32,511 nt of DNA from Rhizobium sp. 2MFCol3.1 (GTDB lineage: Bacteria > Pseudomonadota > Alphaproteobacteria > Rhizobiales > Rhizobiaceae), in the NCBI RefSeq assembly GCF_000377565.1, contig NZ_KB898384.1:1-32511 (forward strand), written 5' to 3'. Shown piece by piece: positions 16,075 to 24,267 of the stretch (its first letter is position 1; each line of letters begins with the position of its first letter). Under the pieces are notes generated by a model that searched no databases, was not told the DNA's origin, and was given only the letters and a program-made list of their open reading frames with translations. Position numbers and translations under genes: made by a program.

Positions 16075-17500
16075 GATCGTGTCCCATGAGATGGTTTAAC
16101 TGCCGACGAGGCCACCGTACTCTCCGGCAGGGCCGGGAGGATCAACGCGCCACGGCTGGCAAGCTGATGATTGGATCATCGCTCATTTTGCCGATGGTTT
16201 CTACTGTCATGTAGCGCGACCGTTGCACCGCCCACTCGTCGTTTTGCTCGAGGAGCATCGCACCGACAAGCCTGACAATGGCGTCTTCGTTCGGGAAGAT
16301 GCCGACGACATCCGTCCGCTTCTTGATTTCTCCATTGAGACGTTCGATGGGATTCGTGGAGTGAAGCTTGGTCCAATGTTGCTTCGGAAAACTCATATAG
16401 GCCAGGACATCGTGCTCGGCCTCATCCATGATCGCAGCGAGCTTGGGCACTTTAGGGCGGATCTGATCGGCGACATTACACCATTGGCTGCTTGCGGCCT
16501 CCGGGGTCTCCTGGGCGAAAGCTGTTCCGATGAAGGCGGAAACAACCCGCCTGCCACTCTTGCCTGCATGGGCCAGCACATTGCGGGCGAAGTGGACCCG
16601 GCATCGCTGCCAGCTAGCGCACAGGACTTTGGAGACGGCAGCCTTGATGCCCTCGTGGGCATCGGAGACGACCAACTTAACGCCGCGTAGGCCTCGTCGC
16701 GTCAGCTTGCGCAAGAACTCTGTCCAGATCGGCTCAGCTTCTGAGGTCCCGACCTCCGTACCGAGGACTTCTCGTCGACCATCGGTGTTGACGCCCACCG
16801 CGATGATGGCGGCAACAGAGATGATGCGGCCACCGCGCCGCACTTTGAGGTAGGTGCCGTCCACCCACAAGTACGGCCAGTCGCCCTCGATTGGCCGATC
16901 GAGAAAGGCTTTGACCTTGTCATCGATCTCTTCGCACAGGCGGGAAACCTGGCTCTTTGAGATGCCGCTCATCCCCATGGCCTTGACGAGATCATCTACG
17001 GAACGCGTCGAGATGCCCTGAATGTAAGCTTCCTGGATAACAGCTGTCAGCGCCTTCTCGGCCATGCGGCGTGGCTCGAGGAAGGTTGGGAAGTAGGACC
17101 CTTTACGCAGATTTGGGATACGCAGCTCTACCGTACCTGCACGGGTCTCCCAGTCACGGTCGCGATAACCGTTGCGTTGCGCCAATCGCGATGGGCTCTT
17201 CTCACCATGCGCCGCTCCAGTTGCAGCGCTAACTTCCAATTCCATCAGTCGCTCAGCAGCAAAACCGATCATGTCGCGCAGAATATCCGCGTCCGGGGTC
17301 TTCTCCACGAGCTCGCGTAGGTCCATTATGTCGTTGGTCATCGATGTATCCTTCGTATCTGGTTGAGTGTCAGCAACCCAACCATACAGGAGATTATCGA
17401 TGACCGCCCGCAAAGCCGCTCACTCGCTACAGCGCGCTAAGGGCGCGCTCGCGAGCGGCTTTGCTACCGTCGACCTACACCACGCTCGGGGACACGATCC
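16075..17500 (-). mobile_element. IS256-family element, copy 1
   Basis: GATCGTGTCCC at 16075-16085 is matched in inverted form by GGGGACACGATCC at 17488-17500. Both ends are related to those of the second IS256 copy (GGATCGTGCCCC / GGGGACACGATCC). Transposase-to-end distances match those of copy 2. I could not find matching target-site duplications on the two flanks, unlike copy 2, so this copy's surroundings were probably rearranged after insertion. Confidence 0.7.
16142..17341 (-). CDS. IS256-family transposase (copy 1)
   Basis: A 399-residue Mutator/IS256-type DDE transposase, full length. The first D is in YLWVDGTYLKVR, the second in LVVSDAHEG, and the E in STNPIERLNGEIKKRTD. The ATG at 17341 follows GAAGGA. 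A hand alignment to the transposase at 20540 shows about 55 differences, roughly 86% identity, so they are related but distinct members. The open frame suggests potential activity. Confidence 0.93.
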   Translation of the reverse strand: MTNDIMDLRELVEKTPDADILRDMIGFAAERLMELEVSAATGAAHGEKSPSRLAQRNGYRDRDWETRAGTVELRIPNLRKGSYFPTFLEPRRMAEKALTAVIQEAYIQGISTRSVDDLVKAMGMSGISKSQVSRLCEEIDDKVKAFLDRPIEGDWPYLWVDGTYLKVRRGGRIISVAAIIAVGVNTDGRREVLGTEVGTSEAEPIWTEFLRKLTRRGLRGVKLVVSDAHEGIKAAVSKVLCASWQRCRVHFARNVLAHAGKSGRRVVSAFIGTAFAQETPEAASSQWCNVADQIRPKVPKLAAIMDEAEHDVLAYMSFPKQHWTKLHSTNPIERLNGEIKKRTDVVGIFPNEDAIVRLVGAMLLEQNDEWAVQRSRYMTVETIGKMSDDPIISLPAVAR

Positions 17501-17615
17501 AGTCTGGTCGCGCCGAAAGGGGTTCCTCATGCGCCGACGCACTTTCAGAACGTCCGCCGGGGCGCGGAGAACAGTCGATTGTCTGCCCTCCGCGCCTTGA
17601 GAGACGAGGCGATCA

Positions 17616-18404
17616 TCAGCTCGCGGGCAGAATGGCGATATCCCACAGCTCCGCGTCCAGTCCCTCGATGGCGCCGACTTCAGTCGCCGCGCCAGTTTCC
17701 AGGTTCACGGTGTAGAGCATCTTGCTCGCAGCCAGATAGGCCGTGTTCTTGCCGTCTTCCGATCCCTGAATATCGAAGGCATAAGCTGCGGGACCGTCCT
17801 TGATGCCGAGCTTTCCAATCGCCTTCAACGTGCCGTCGTTTGGCTTGGTCTGCTGGATCAGTGCGCCGATCGTCGCGTCGATGTTGTACATCGCCGTCTT
17901 CTCCGGCTTGCCGAAGGAATTGGTGTAGGCAGCAGCGACGATGTTCGGCGTTTCACCCTTGTGCATGTCGCCATCCTCGTAGGCCAGGACGCCGTCCACC
18001 GTTACCGCACCCGTGTCGGGATGGACCCGATGGTTGGTCGTTCCGGTCATGAAGCGCAGACGGTCGGCCATCGGATTGAAGTCGACGACGACAGGCGCTT
18101 CGGTAAGAGAGAGCATCTTGTCCATCTTGGCGACCTCGCTCGCAGCTCCAGTCTCAAGATCGATCGAGACGATGCGATGGTCGGCCGTGACGCCGATGAC
18201 GGTCTTGGTGCCTGGGCGGAAATCGATACCGATGAGCTTGTCGACGCCGGTGACCTCCATCGTCTTGGAGACCGCTGGCTTTGCCGTGTCAAACATGACG
18301 AGCGTTTTGTCGCCAGTCAGACCGAGCACCGGCGCGGCGAGTGCGGCGCTGGCGGTCATCGCGAATGCAGAGGAGGTGATCAGTGCGGCACGAATGATGG
18401 ACAT
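17616..18404 (-). CDS. DUF4394-domain exported protein
   Basis: A 262-residue protein with a clear signal peptide (MSIIRAALITSSAFAMTASA, cleavage near ALAAP) and a DUF4394 body, probably a beta-propeller-like fold: repeated units such as KLIGIDFRPGTKTVIGVTAD, VVVDFNPMADRLRFMTGTTN and TAYLAASKMLYTVNLETGAA. The start at 18404 follows a GGGAGAAA. It is divergent from the ECF sigma gene, and a partial palindrome lies in the shared 195-bp interval, so it may be a target of that sigma factor. Biochemical role unknown; DUF4394 genes are often found beside ECF/anti-sigma pairs. An IS256 copy lies just beyond its 3' end. Confidence 0.85.
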   Translation of the reverse strand: MSIIRAALITSSAFAMTASAALAAPVLGLTGDKTLVMFDTAKPAVSKTMEVTGVDKLIGIDFRPGTKTVIGVTADHRIVSIDLETGAASEVAKMDKMLSLTEAPVVVDFNPMADRLRFMTGTTNHRVHPDTGAVTVDGVLAYEDGDMHKGETPNIVAAAYTNSFGKPEKTAMYNIDATIGALIQQTKPNDGTLKAIGKLGIKDGPAAYAFDIQGSEDGKNTAYLAASKMLYTVNLETGAATEVGAIEGLDAELWDIAILPAS

Positions 18405-18489
18405 GTCTTTCTCCCGTTTGGTTGCTTTACGGGGCGGATCGAGGCTGTTCGAAACGCTCCCATCCTCACGACACGGCAGCAGGCCCATT

Positions 18490-18530
18490 TGGATGCAGGC
18501 TGCCAAAAAAACTTTCTCGGCACGCATCCA
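18490..18530. promoter_or_regulatory. Divergent GCATCCA elements (candidate ECF -35 sites)
   Basis: TGGATGC at 18490-18496 and GCATCCA at 18524-18530 are inverted copies in the region between the DUF4394 gene (minus) and the ECF sigma gene (plus). Each points towards one gene, and GTCGTG follows each at different distances. The arrangement suits a pair of ECF-type -35 elements reading outwards, or one operator. The -10 elements are not clear, so this is tentative. Confidence 0.35.
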
Positions 18531-18599
18531 TTCCAGCTCGTCGTGGGTATAGGCATTCAGTGGCGACCGTGGTCACCACCGAGATGGGGGACCTTGTGT

Positions 18600-19151
18600 A
18601 TGTTGATGGGCTTCAAGCCGGATGATCTTGGGGGCGCGCTCGCCGCATGCGCCAAGGGCGATCGCAACGCGTTGCGAAGCATCTACGATCAGGAGGCGGG
18701 CCGACTTGTCGCCGTTGCTGAACGCATCGTGCGCCGGCGCGACCTCGCGGAGGAGGTCGTCCAGGAGGCCTTCATACGCATCTGGACCCATGCCCACCAA
18801 TACAAGCAGGATTGTGGTTCGGCCCGCGGCTGGATTTACGCGATCGTCCGCAACCGCGCCCTCAATCTCCTGCGCGATGGCAAACGCGAGATTGCAGTCG
18901 AAGACGTCGGCGTGCTCCGCGAGGGAGAAGACGCCAACGAACTGATCGCCGCCTGGCAGTCTCTGGACCGCAGTTCGCGTCTATATGAGTGCCTCGGCGC
19001 GCTCGACGAAACAAAACGGCGCGGCATTCTGATGGCCTATATCAACGGATACACCCACGGGGAAATCGCCGGACGGCTGCGGATGCCGCTGGGCACGGTC
19101 AAATCATGGATCAGACGCGGGCTGACCGCACTTCGGGAGTGCATGGCATGA
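18600..19151 (+). CDS. ECF RNA polymerase sigma factor (SigK-like)
   Basis: A 183-residue group 4 sigma factor. Region 2: LVAVAERIVRRRDLAEEVVQ then EAFIRIWTHAHQY; region 4: GYTHGEIAGRLRMPLGTVKS then WIRRGLTALRECM. ATG at 18600 is chosen because GGGGGA lies at about 18586-18591; a second in-frame ATG six bases later is possible. The stop overlaps the ATG of the anti-sigma gene (ATGA). It probably directs transcription of its own operon, DUF4394 and perhaps the DUF1223/cytochrome b operon downstream. The kind of signal is unknown. Confidence 0.9.
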   Translation: MLMGFKPDDLGGALAACAKGDRNALRSIYDQEAGRLVAVAERIVRRRDLAEEVVQEAFIRIWTHAHQYKQDCGSARGWIYAIVRNRALNLLRDGKREIAVEDVGVLREGEDANELIAAWQSLDRSSRLYECLGALDETKRRGILMAYINGYTHGEIAGRLRMPLGTVKSWIRRGLTALRECMA

Positions 19152-19852
19152 GATACGAGCACGCGGACATTCCCTCGATCGCCGACGAATACGTGCTGGG
19201 CCTGCTTGACCCGCGGGAGACGGCCGAGATCGATGAGGCTATGCACAGCGACGTAGAGCTTCGGGCAGCCGTGGCAGCCGGCCGAGATCGTCTTCTCCCG
19301 CTCGACATGGCGCTCGAACCGGTCATCATCGATCAGGCGCTCTGGCAGCGCATTGAATCCTCGTTGTCTGATCGTCAGGAGACTGACAGACCTACAATGC
19401 GGCGTCCCACCAATGACAACCGATCGAACACGTGGCGAAACGCTGCAGTCGGAGCGCTCGCCGCAACCATCCTGCTTGCCGTTGGACTGGCATTCAGCTT
19501 GATGCGAACCGTGGAGCCGATTGTTGTCGCAGTCCTTGTCAACGAGGCTGGCGAAGTCCAGGCGATCGTCGAGGATTTCGGCAACGAGAATGCCGCCGTC
19601 CGCCTGCTGGGCGATTTCGACGTGCCAAACGACAAGACCATCCAGGTCTGGACTTTGCCGTCGCGGGATATAGGGCCTGTATCCCTCGGACTGCTGAAAG
19701 GTGTGCACTCGGCCCGTCTTGCAACTCCTGAACTCCCGACGCCTCATGTCGATCAGCTCTACGAACTGACGCTTGAACAGGCCGGCGGATCGCCGACGGG
19801 GCGCCCGACGGGTCCGATCCTGGCAAAGGGCTTGGCGAGGTTGCCTCGATAG
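19148..19852 (+). CDS. RskA-like membrane anti-sigma factor
   Basis: A 234-residue anti-sigma factor. The N-terminal cytoplasmic part (IADEYVLGLLDPRETAEIDE) is the anti-sigma/ZAS-like domain without a zinc cysteine set. One membrane segment follows (AVGALAATILLAVGLAFSLM, about residues 98-117), then a periplasmic RskA domain ending in the characteristic EQAGGSPTGRPTGPILAKG. Overlap with the sigma gene indicates paired synthesis. By family analogy it sequesters the sigma factor at the membrane until an envelope or redox signal releases it. Confidence 0.9.
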   Translation: MRYEHADIPSIADEYVLGLLDPRETAEIDEAMHSDVELRAAVAAGRDRLLPLDMALEPVIIDQALWQRIESSLSDRQETDRPTMRRPTNDNRSNTWRNAAVGALAATILLAVGLAFSLMRTVEPIVVAVLVNEAGEVQAIVEDFGNENAAVRLLGDFDVPNDKTIQVWTLPSRDIGPVSLGLLKGVHSARLATPELPTPHVDQLYELTLEQAGGSPTGRPTGPILAKGLARLPR

Positions 19853-20256
19853 TGATGGAATGATGTAGTTTGAGTACATGCAGTGGTCGGCACCAACCCA
19901 GCTCACGCCGCACAGCCTGTCTATTTCTGCAAAATTGCTGAATTTCTTACGACACCGGCCTCTTGTGAGGCACGGCCGAAGTGGACCAATCTTGGTCTAT
20001 AGGGCAATCGTTGCCGCCGCCGGCCGACGATGGCAATCTCGCTGGACGCCTTGAGTTGCCCGAAGACTCAAACCCTCTGAACACGCCGCTCGAACCCGAG
20101 TTCGACGATATCGAGATAGTCGCATCCGAGGCGAGCAATACGTCGGTAGCGCTGGCCATCCTGGTCGCTTGAAACGTCTTCACAACGTCGTGAGGCCGTA
20201 ACAAATCTGCCCGCTACGACGTAGCTGATCTCAGAGTATCAAGCGGGAGCCTGGTA
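19853..20256. other. Gap upstream of the DUF1223 gene
   Basis: About 400 bases. A GTG-started frame at 19981-20172 (63 aa, acidic: EFDDIEIVASEASNTSVALA) is open, but I do not recognise it and it has no good ribosome-binding site; it may be a remnant. The promoter of the DUF1223-cytochrome b operon should lie near 20180-20240; I could not define it. Confidence 0.4.
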
Positions 20257-20372
20257 ATGCGATATTTGGAAACGACGATTCTAAGCAGTTTCATCGCGTT
20301 TGTGGCAGCTTTTATGTGCGAGCCAACGCTGGCCGCCGACCGGATGCCAACTGTTGTCGAGCTGTTTACAAG

Positions 20373-20380
20373 CCAAGGCT
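20373..20380 (+). repeat. Target-site duplication, left copy
   Basis: CCAAGGCT directly precedes the IS256 left end and is repeated at 21809-21816 directly after the right end. The match can be extended by one base (G), so the duplication is 8 or 9 bp, as expected for IS256. Confidence 0.85.
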
Positions 20381-21808
20381 GGATCGTGCCCCACCGAGTG
20401 GTGTAACTCGGCGGTAGCGCAGCCTCTCGCGAGCGCGCCCTTAATTGCGCTGTAGCGAGTGAGGGGCTGTGCGGGCGGCCATCAGTGTTTTCCGCTAGGG
20501 TCGGGTTGTTCAAGACACAACCTGACGGAAAGGTCACTGATGACCACTGACATGATGAACGTGCGTTCGCTCGTTGAGAAGAGCGCTGATGCGGATTTGT
20601 TGCGCGAGATGATCGGCTTTGCCGCTGAGCGGCTGATGGAACTGGAAGTCGGCTCAGCTACAGGTGCAGGTTTGGGGGAGAAGAACCCTATGCGGCTTGC
20701 CCAGCGCAATGGCTACCGTGACCGCGATTGGGAGACGCGAGCCGGCACAGTCGAGCTTCGCATCCCGAAGCTGCGCAAAGGTAGCTACTTTCCGAGCTTC
20801 CTCGAGCCGCGCCGCATGGCGGAGAAGGCTCTGACTGCTGTTATCCAAGAGGCGTATATCCAAGGAATATCGACACGGTCGGTCGATGATCTGGTCAAAG
20901 CCATGGGGATGAGCGGCATCTCCAAAAGCCAGGTGAGCCGTCTATGCGAAGAAATCGACGTCAAGGTGAAGGCGTTCCTCGACAGGCCGATTGAAGGCGA
21001 GTGGCCGTATGTATGGGTCGATGCGACCTACCTCAAAGTCCGGCGTGGTGGTCGGATTGTCTCGGTCGCCGTCATCATCGCGGTCGGCGTCAACAGCGAC
21101 GGTCGGCGTGAAGTCTTGGGTATGGAAGTCGGTACATCGGAAGCTGAGCCAATCTGGACGGAGTTTTTGCGTCGGCTGACCCGCCGAGGTCTACGCGGGG
21201 TTAAGCTGGTTGTTTCCGATGCGCATGAGGGCATCAAAGCTGCCGTTTCCAAGGTTCTCAACGCCACATGGCAGCGGTGCCGCGTTCACTTCATGAGGAA
21301 TGTGCTGGCGCATGCCGGAAAGAGCGGGAGGCGGGTCGTATCCGCCTTCATCGCAACGGCCTTTGCCCAAGAGACGCCGACGGCGGCCAGCGCTCAATGG
21401 CGAAGTGTTGCCGATCAAATCAGACCGAAAGTACCGAAGCTTGCCACTATCATGGATGAAGCTGAAGACGATGTGCTCGCCTACATGACCTTCCCGAAAG
21501 AGCATCGGGCGAAGTTACACTCGACGAATCCAATTGAGCGTCTCAACGGCGAAATCAAACGACGAACCGAGGTTGTCGGCATCTTTCCCAACGATGAAGC
21601 CATCGTCCGTCTCGTTGGCGCATTGCTCATGGAGGCGAACGACGAGTGGACCGTCCAGCGAGGCAGATACCTGACCCTTGAGACCATGGCTCAAATGAGC
21701 GATGATCCCCAAATCAGCTTGCCCGCTGTGGCCCGCTGATAATCGCTCCGACCTGGGGCGGAAAGCACGGCACTCAGCCGCCAGCTACACCACCTATGGG
21801 GACACGAT
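20381..21808 (+). mobile_element. IS256-family element, copy 2
   Basis: An element of about 1.43 kb. Left end GGATCGTGCCCCACCGAGTG; the right end contains TACACCACCTATGGGGACAC followed by GAT, imperfectly inverted. It is flanked by the 8-9 bp duplication CCAAGGCT(G), a clean recent insertion into the DUF1223 gene between the codons for QG and CSSC. The exact terminal base is ambiguous by one or two bases because the duplication and the end share letters. It is inverted relative to copy 1, about 2.9 kb away. Confidence 0.9.
20540..21739 (+). CDS. IS256-family transposase (copy 2)
   Basis: A 399-residue DDE transposase with the same architecture as the copy at 16142: D in YVWVDATYLKVR, D in LVVSDAHEG, E in STNPIERLNGEIKRRTE. 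The ATG at 20540 is preceded by GGAAAGG. The longer frame from 20459 lies in the IS leader and is not needed. No disruption is seen. Together with the clean target duplication this points to a competent, recently mobile element. Confidence 0.94.
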   Translation: MTTDMMNVRSLVEKSADADLLREMIGFAAERLMELEVGSATGAGLGEKNPMRLAQRNGYRDRDWETRAGTVELRIPKLRKGSYFPSFLEPRRMAEKALTAVIQEAYIQGISTRSVDDLVKAMGMSGISKSQVSRLCEEIDVKVKAFLDRPIEGEWPYVWVDATYLKVRRGGRIVSVAVIIAVGVNSDGRREVLGMEVGTSEAEPIWTEFLRRLTRRGLRGVKLVVSDAHEGIKAAVSKVLNATWQRCRVHFMRNVLAHAGKSGRRVVSAFIATAFAQETPTAASAQWRSVADQIRPKVPKLATIMDEAEDDVLAYMTFPKEHRAKLHSTNPIERLNGEIKRRTEVVGIFPNDEAIVRLVGALLMEANDEWTVQRGRYLTLETMAQMSDDPQISLPAVAR

Positions 21809-21816
21809 CCAAGGCT
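21809..21816 (+). repeat. Target-site duplication, right copy
   Basis: CCAAGGCT repeats the sequence at 20373-20380 and begins the 3' half of the interrupted DUF1223 gene. Confidence 0.85.
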
Positions 21817-22271
21817 GCTCGTCCTGTCCGCCAGCTAATGCAAATCTCATCAAGCTCAGTAAGCGCGATGACGTCTTGACGCTGAGCTTTTCTGTGACTT
21901 ACTGGGATTACCTCGGCTGGAGAGACAGTTTCGGTAAGCAGGTTTTCACAGAGCGCCAAGCTGCTTATGAACCCGCGTTACAGCAATCTGGCAGCTATAC
22001 CCCGCAGATGATTGTCAACGGCGCAACCACCACCGTCGGAAACGATTATGCTGAAATCAATCGGCTGCTTTCCCAGGCAAAGCCGCTGAAGTCACCACTA
22101 TTGTCACTCAATAAGACTTCCGTGTCTGTCGGACGTGGGCCGATACCAGCCGGCCCAGCGGATGTCTGGCTTGTCCGCTACGATCCAAATCTCGTGGAAG
22201 TTCCGGTCGCGCGTGGGGAAAACAGCGGGATCACCCTGCCGCATATTCATGTTGTGCATGAACTGATTCAC

Positions 22272-22292
22272 CTTGGAGCTTGGAGCTTGGAG
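22272..22292 (+). repeat. Three tandem CTTGGAG copies causing a frameshift
   Basis: CTTGGAG occurs three times in a row at 22272-22278, 22279-22285 and 22286-22292. Two copies would encode the DUF1223 sequence LGAWSG in frame; the third shifts translation. This is a textbook slippage duplication inside an already interrupted gene. Confidence 0.85.
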
Positions 22293-22428
22293 CGGCGCGG
22301 CGATCTCCTACACGTTTGCCCCGACATCTGGTCGCTTCAAAACAGCCATCCTCGTACAAAATGCCCGAGGCGGTCCGATATTGTCGGCAAGTAACGAATT
22401 AGCGGTCAGTCATTAAAGGAAAACCCCC

Positions 22429-23289
22429 ATGGCCCGCATAGAGCAGATCGGAACGGCGCCACCACCTGGACCGGCAAGAATATTCATCCGGCGGCATTCG
22501 GTGGTGACTAGGATCACCCATTGGATCAACGTTCTCTGCCTGACGATCCTTTTGATGAGCGGTATGCAGATCTTCAATGCGGACCCGCAGCTACATTGGG
22601 GTAATTACGGCGCGGTCGAGGATCCTTCATGGTTCGAGATCGCCAGCGAGCAGAATGGCGACAACATCGTTGGAAGGCTGCGTATCGGCAGTCTTTCCAT
22701 CACGACGACAGGTATCCTTGGCGCTTCCGCGGTCGATGGCGAAATAACTCCCCGCGCCTTTCCGGCCTGGGCGACCATACCGAGCTTCCAGGATCTGGCG
22801 ACCGGACGACGCTGGCATTTCTTCTTTGCCTGGCTCTTCGTTATCAACGGCCTCGTCTATCTACTCTACGGCCTGATCAGCGGACATGTCCGCCGCGATC
22901 TGGCGCCCTCGACCGAGGACATCGCGCCGCGTAACCTCTGGCATGAGATCAAGGACCACGCTCGCCTCCGCTTCCCGAAAGGTGACAAGGCGCGCAGGTA
23001 CAATGCGCTGCAGAAGCTCACCTATCTCATCGTGATCTTCGTGCTGCTGCCGCTGATGATCGGCTCGGGGCTGACCATGTCGCCGGCAATGGACGCCGGC
23101 TATCCCTTCCTGCTCGAGATATTCAGAGGGCGTCAGTCTGCCCGCAGCATCCACTTCATCACTGCCTGGAGCCTTGTGCTTTTCGTGATTGCGCATGTGG
23201 CAATGGTCATTCTCTCCGGGCTCTGGAACAACATGCGTTCGATGGTGACCGGCCGCTATGCAATCACTCCTGAGGAATCCAACCGATGA
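22429..23289 (+). CDS. Cytochrome b/b6-type membrane subunit
   Basis: A 286-residue cytochrome b561/thiosulfate-reductase-like membrane anchor with about four transmembrane segments: INVLCLTILLMSGMQIF, FFFAWLFVINGLVYLLYGL, LTYLIVIFVLLPLMIGSGL and TAWSLVLFVIAHVAMVILSG. Haem-ligand histidines are available in RITHWINVL, GRRWHFFFAW, SIHFITAW and IAHVAMV. An AAAGGA precedes the ATG. The stop overlaps the ATG of the molybdopterin oxidoreductase (ATGA), so this is its electron-transfer partner in the inner membrane. This gene is intact although both neighbours are broken. Confidence 0.88.
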   Translation: MARIEQIGTAPPPGPARIFIRRHSVVTRITHWINVLCLTILLMSGMQIFNADPQLHWGNYGAVEDPSWFEIASEQNGDNIVGRLRIGSLSITTTGILGASAVDGEITPRAFPAWATIPSFQDLATGRRWHFFFAWLFVINGLVYLLYGLISGHVRRDLAPSTEDIAPRNLWHEIKDHARLRFPKGDKARRYNALQKLTYLIVIFVLLPLMIGSGLTMSPAMDAGYPFLLEIFRGRQSARSIHFITAWSLVLFVIAHVAMVILSGLWNNMRSMVTGRYAITPEESNR

Positions 23290-24046
23290 AGATCAAGGTT
23301 TCCCGCCGCCGCTTTCTCATCGGTTCGGCCGCCGGTCTTGGCGCGATAGGCCTGACGGGCTGCGATGAGGTCGTCCAGCAGGTCCTCAACATGGCGGAAC
23401 GGCTGACGATGAGCACCCAGCAGCTGATCGTCTCGCCCCAGGCGCTGGCCCCGGAATATACCGAGGCGGACATATCGCCGAGCTTCCATCCCAATGGATC
23501 GACTGCGCCTGACAGCGCCGAATACGTCCAGATGGTCCAGACTAAGTTTGCCGACTGGCGGCTAAAGATCGACGGCATGGTCAACATGCCCATGGATTAT
23601 CGCTTGCAGACCTAAAGAAGCTGCCTTCCCGCACACAAATCACCCGCCATGACTGTGTCGAGGGCTGGAGTGCGATCGGCAAATGGCAGGGCGTCCCGCT
23701 AGGCCTTGTGTTGCAGAGTGCCGGATTGAAGCCGGGAGCGCGCTACGCGGTCTTCTACTGCGCGGACGAGCTCGAACAGACGCTCGACGGCAGCGGGCGA
23801 TACTATGAGAGTATCGACCTCATCGATGCCTTCCACCCTCAGTCCATCTTGGCTTACTCGCTGAACGGTAAGGATCTGGGGGTCGAGCACGGCGCTCCGT
23901 TGCGCCTGCGTGTGGAGCGGCACCTCGGCTACAAGCACGCCAAATGCGTAATGCGTATCGAAATCCGCGACCGGTTTGACGACCTGTGGGGCGGCAATGG
24001 CGGCTTTTGGGAAGATCGCGGATATGAGTGGTATGCCGGGATATGA
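23286..24046 (+). pseudogene. Molybdopterin-dependent oxidoreductase (sulfite-oxidase fold), frameshifted
   Basis: Starts with a Tat signal (KVSRRRFLIGSAAGLGAIG) followed by a Cys near the cleavage region. The first frame ends at 23615 in an unrelated tail (MDYRLQT). Adding one T at about 23600 gives SLADLKKLPSRTQITRHDCV, then EGWSAIGKWQGVPLG, the molybdopterin-binding region with its ligand Cys in HDCVEGW, continuing to GYEWYAGI and the stop at 24046. The whole protein would be about 253 residues, normal for the small molybdoenzymes that pair with a cytochrome b. Likely role: periplasmic oxidation or reduction of a small sulfur or oxidised compound; substrate unknown. Unless the frameshift is a sequencing error, the enzyme is dead. 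Confidence 0.85.
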
Positions 24047-24120
24047 GTGGCTACCGCTAAGACCAAAAATAGAGGTAATTTGCTCTTTTACGTCCTCGAT
24101 CAGCGTTACGACGAGTACGC

Positions 24121-24143
24121 CTAAGATGCCGTGAGCATCTTAG
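24121..24143. terminator. Perfect 9-bp hairpin after the molybdoenzyme operon
   Basis: CTAAGATGC (24121-24129) pairs with GCATCTTAG (24135-24143) around a 5-base loop. It is placed between the plus-strand operon ending at 24046 and the convergent fasciclin gene. No T-run follows, so intrinsic termination is uncertain. Confidence 0.45.
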
Positions 24144-24217
24144 CCGAGGAGATCGACAGAACGATCTCAAAGACTGAAAGCCTTACAAAAGCCGGTCCAA
24201 TATACCTCAGCCAGTGC

Positions 24218-24246
24218 ATGGCCGGCACGCCTGCGGTGCCGGCCAT
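24218..24246 (-). terminator. GC-rich hairpin past the fasciclin gene
   Basis: ATGGCCGGCA (24218-24227) pairs perfectly with TGCCGGCCAT (24237-24246), loop of 9. It lies 21 bases beyond the fasciclin stop and probably ends or protects that transcript. The U-tract is absent on the minus strand; some A/T follows on the plus strand (ACATATTATT). Confidence 0.5.
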
Positions 24247-24267
24247 ACATATTATTAGAGGCCTAAG

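Larger units (their letters stand above)
20257..22416 (+). pseudogene. DUF1223 thioredoxin-like protein, split by IS256 and frameshifted
   Basis: The 5' part starts with ATG at 20257 after a GGGAG, encodes a signal peptide (LSSFIAFVAAFMCEPTLAA) and stops in the IS at VVELFTSQG. The 3' part resumes at 21809 with SQGCSSCPPANANLIKLS, the CxxC motif of the DUF1223 family. Removing the element and one target copy joins the frames exactly. A second lesion lies at 22272-22292: CTTGGAG is present three times, while the family sequence LGAWSG needs two. The 7-base gain shifts the frame, so the present frame ends at 22394. Dropping one copy gives AISYTFAPTSGRFKTAILVQ and a stop at 22414-22416. DUF1223 proteins are periplasmic thioredoxin-like, function not settled. 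Confidence 0.9.

Noticed and set aside
17961..18599. Extended upstream frame of the first ECF sigma gene
   Set aside because: It overlaps the DUF4394 gene on the other strand; sigma homology begins only at 18600, after a good ribosome-binding site.
19981..20172. 63-aa GTG-started acidic frame
   Set aside because: No ribosome-binding site and no recognised homology; mentioned only within the gap entry.
24015..24055. Repeat of GGATATGAGTGG at the end of the molybdoenzyme gene
   Set aside because: A short two-copy repeat spanning the stop codon; no functional reading beyond chance duplication.
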